Shown here one piece after another: positions 62,301 through 64,000 of a stretch of 64,000 bases of DNA. This DNA is from Teratosphaeria epicoccoides (lineage: Eukaryota; Ascomycota; Dothideomycetes; Mycosphaerellales; Teratosphaeriaceae), in assembly GCA_021401465.1 (NCBI GenBank), contig JADDMT010000016.1, positions 248,001 to 312,000 on the forward strand. The letters run 5' to 3'. The notes under the pieces are model-generated. The model made no database searches and was not told the origin of the DNA. It saw only the letters and a program-made list of their open reading frames with translations. Numbering within the stretch: the first letter of the stretch is position 1; the number at the start of each line of letters is the position of its first letter. The position numbers and the translations under genes are program-made.

Positions 62301-64000
62301 CCATGCCTTCTGGAGCGATGCCAGCTGCAGCAGCTGGCTCGCGGGCGGCGAGCAGGACAATATTGTCCTGGACGTCCTTGATCGTGGCCTCCAAGGCAGC
62401 AAGATCGTCCTTCATCAGTGCGCCCTCAGCAGGCTGAGCTGGTTCCTGCTCCCGAGTGGGAAGCTCATCAACCTTCGCGTTCATGGCCTCGACCTTGATC
62501 TGGACTTGCGCAAGCAGCACTTCCAACCTCTCCAAATCAGAAGTCCTCACACCTTGCATACCGGCAGATGCGGGTACAGCATCTGCGTCGGACAGCTCCC
62601 GAGACGCCTCTGCTGAAGGCTCAGCAAGTACTATTTCGCCGCCCTTTGGCATCTCCAGCGGAACTGCGCCACCAGAATTGAGCGCATCGAGACCAGCCCG
62701 TAGGTCAGCAAGGCCGTCTTTAAGCGTATCGAGGATCTCGTAGTTGACTGTCATGTCCAAAGGCTTGTCAAGCGTCTTGACCACGTCGGTGCGCAAGCTT
62801 TCCAGGCCTTCGTTGATCGCATCAAGCATCTCGCTCTGCTGAGCTTGGTTGCGGTCCGGGCTGTCGAGCTTCTTTTCGACGTGGCTCCGGAGGTCGTCAA
62901 GACCGAGACGCATCGCGTCAAGCACTTCTTCGTTACTGCCGCCATGCACCAGGCTGGTTGCGATTGAATTGCGCAAGTTCTCGAATTCGCCGCGCATCGC
63001 CTCGAGCAGCTCTGCCGGCACACCATCACCAGGCACGCTGCGTGATGTGGTGGTGTCCTTGAGCTCATCTAGCGTGCCGCGAATGCCAGCAAGAAGTTCG
63101 GTATGCTCAGTCGATGCACCGCCAGAGCCAAGCACAAGGGAGGAACCCATAGTCTCCTTTAGCTGCTCAAGCTCTTCCTTGATAGCACCGACCGCCTCGG
63201 CGGAAGCTTCGCTCTGATCCGCGGACAGTTGAGTGCGCAAGTCATCGATGGCTTCTCTGACACTGCTGACGACGGCATCACGGTCTGCGTCGGCGACAAT
63301 GGTCTCCAGGGTCTCCTTCAGAGCGGCGAACTCTACGCGCATTTCGCCGACGATCTCTTCCGATGCTCCACCGGACAAGTTGCTGAGCTCGCTGCCATTC
63401 AGCTTGGAGTGTAAGGCACCCATACTGTCTTGAATCGTCTCGATCAGCTCACTTTTGTCAGCAGCGTTGGCATTGAGCACAGCGGTCTTGAGCTGTTCAA
63501 GCTCCTCTTTCAAAGCATCGTTGATTTCTTCTGTTGGGAACTCGATCTCGAAATCGCGGTTCTTCTCGTCGATGTGCTCCTTTAGGCTGGCCATACCTTC
63601 GGTTATGGCAAGCACGATCTCAGCAGTGTGTTGCGGCTTCGAGTCGCTGCCAATATCACGCGAGGAATCGCTGTTGGCAACAGCCTCATGCAGATGTTCA
63701 AATTCAGCCTTGATGTATTCGAGCATCTCCTGCTTGCCGCCATCGTGACTCGGACCAGTCTGCACGTAACCTTGCACATCTGCGCGGAGCTGCTCCAGGC
63801 CGCCCTTGACAGTTTCGACGATCTCGTCCTTGCCCGTGACGTCCTGCGCACGGTCGACATATTGCTCAATCTGTGCCCGTAAAGATTCCAGACCATCTTT
63901 CACGGCGTCCAGCACCTGCTCTGTGTCACGGCCACTGGCAGCGGAATACTGCTGGAATTCTGTATGCATATTTTCTACAAGTTCGCGCATCTTGGCCAAG
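59386..64000 (-). CDS. Large coiled-coil repeat protein, 5'-partial
   Basis: Open through the right edge, so the N-terminus lies outside; 1537 residues visible. About the first 480 consist of 35-40-residue repeats of the type 'xxLLDAxxxGLDxLRxxV' (for example EMLDAINEGLESLRTDVVKT and EVLDAMRLGLDDLRSHVEKK). Long alternating charged helices continue to about residue 1170, with a tight coiled coil at EIALLLERRIVQKDEIEDDI. The last ~330 residues are Ser-rich and disordered, with RNLSWGAKRNFTQP and the Gly/Ser/Tyr repeat YGTGSYAGGE / YGTGSYMTGS, and end EGEYFKNDAT. Similar fungal proteins are annotated as chromosome-segregation-ATPase-like by coiled-coil similarity only; there is no Walker motif here. 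Probably a cytoskeletal or cortical scaffold (inference). Confidence 0.8.
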   Translation of the reverse strand, partial: LAKMRELVENMHTEFQQYSAASGRDTEQVLDAVKDGLESLRAQIEQYVDRAQDVTGKDEIVETVKGGLEQLRADVQGYVQTGPSHDGGKQEMLEYIKAEFEHLHEAVANSDSSRDIGSDSKPQHTAEIVLAITEGMASLKEHIDEKNRDFEIEFPTEEINDALKEELEQLKTAVLNANAADKSELIETIQDSMGALHSKLNGSELSNLSGGASEEIVGEMRVEFAALKETLETIVADADRDAVVSSVREAIDDLRTQLSADQSEASAEAVGAIKEELEQLKETMGSSLVLGSGGASTEHTELLAGIRGTLDELKDTTTSRSVPGDGVPAELLEAMRGEFENLRNSIATSLVHGGSNEEVLDAMRLGLDDLRSHVEKKLDSPDRNQAQQSEMLDAINEGLESLRTDVVKTLDKPLDMTVNYEILDTLKDGLADLRAGLDALNSGGAVPLEMPKGGEIVLAEPSAEASRELSDADAVPASAGMQGVRTSDLERLEVLLAQVQIKVEAMNAKVDELPTREQEPAQPAEGALMKDDLAALEATIKDVQDNIVLLAAREPAAAAGIAPEGMARKEDTDAIETLLRNTKAQLDEMALPDPNNAVTKEQLEVVEAVIRVTQEGIDGLADRLENSTAAKADVAVVEVLAQDVKTALEEIKEKMSAAADEEKPELMTKADFDILGVLCTEIKTKMEDMKLPNPEELASKADFEQLQGLIADFRESHDKLKDSYETDIAVTAKAFDDRKQEFEDTVKEIAGIKEALGQIKDELVSKISDNETGINTFGETLKSLEEKADGTHEPVIAEVKEVLEALNREFERAHGSLEAMKIDHQQSSETAMEKQAEHKDDVVATLTEKLDVLFGGLMSKYDDAQRAAEEKVQTMEEKSTSQSELMEGTKTMAEELRLSIDTLGATLTTFAETFPEKMDALSEESKTVFGKVEETAVKLDEMNQGLKDGTAATRDEVFKVLAAIDGVQNDLGEHHPRFIVTLEEVKALIGQHYEHSQKAADTAAEHHQAVRDLQEQLKQGFDDTKARHDTSTADLKSAIPALLPAPAEISVPVEAEKYDDTALHEKLDKLMGHAEAAAEPTAQIERLDQIHERVMATAAEVSAFVAAQAKQITQEHGNKEKEAEEIALLLERRIVQKDEIEDDITVLNEEKDSLRQVVEALKAEKEALASQKSRLQADVSSLETALHIRREELHDMDHKAEAIERRMLEGVMNQSRMLLLAKSAKPAAAKPKKPQGRDLRIPSNASAVSYRAADSTVPPLAKANHALAMKTRPNMLMNGPVPNASERRIMSLGEISHNQGRGGQTFSAAAPSLLANSSKAITRSHSVKQPQRNLSWGAKRNFTQPNGGNKENDIVSVSEESEDELARDEEYHSDRDHEDANSEATERRHSYLSGTGTSLTYGTGSYAGGETVGTEDGRRTSYGTGSYMTGSELSSRDSLASSSAAGVVGVESAVAEDTLEEDSESEKEGDAAPSVEEASKPLLQVIAPETPADDGISGHDHASKHEWAPPSDSGLGTDLPTAALNASEGEYFKNDAT

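Overview
The window is a 64 kb piece of a filamentous ascomycete chromosome. Short GT-AG introns (mostly about 45-100 nt, usually with CTGAC or CTAAC-like branch sites), roughly balanced base composition and the gene set (IST1, SEA-complex WDR59-like, CNS1/TTC4, NUM1/ApsA-like PH protein, LRO1-type PDAT, PTR2, PRI1, Tls1/C9orf78, LENG1/CIR-N) point to Pezizomycotina. The style of the lineage-specific proteins suggests Dothideomycetes (Capnodiales/Mycosphaerellales-like); this last step is inference.

Layout. 1-13.6 kb: a WDR59-like 3' end, a small hydrophilic protein, a decayed ORF, IST1, a conserved fungal protein whose reading frame is cut by one in-frame TGA, a LENG1-like splicing-associated protein, an unknown protein and a mitochondrial hotdog thioesterase. 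13.8-23.3 kb: 2EXR-like fragments, a small secreted Cys-rich protein, a secreted SurE-type phosphatase, a five-exon unknown conserved protein, a Gfo/Idh/MocA oxidoreductase and the Hsp90 co-chaperone CNS1/TTC4. 25.2-29.5 kb: a 1389-aa cortical PH/coiled-coil protein. 29.5-35.4 kb: gene-poor, with one unusual secreted, internally duplicated precursor protein carrying Kex2 (RR) and Ste13-like (EA/AA) processing signals. 35.4-38.2 kb: Tls1-like and DNA primase small subunit. 38.2-45.5 kb: a gene-poor accessory stretch with four reading frames broken by in-frame stops and another small secreted Cys-rich protein. 45.5-59.1 kb: 5-oxoprolinase, a diaminopropionate ammonia-lyase relic with a 40-bp tandem repeat, a GPI-type secreted protein, LRO1, NAA30, PTR2 and a deleted SDR relic. 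59.4-64 kb: a large coiled-coil repeat protein running off the window.

There is no sign of a biosynthetic cluster. The housekeeping genes are unrelated neighbours. The recurring themes are secreted small or processed proteins and frames interrupted by exactly one or two stop codons while the frame continues beyond. The most interesting locus is the processed-peptide precursor at 31977-33093. Exon coordinates were worked out by hand from splice motifs and frame continuity, so single-base errors are possible where I say so.
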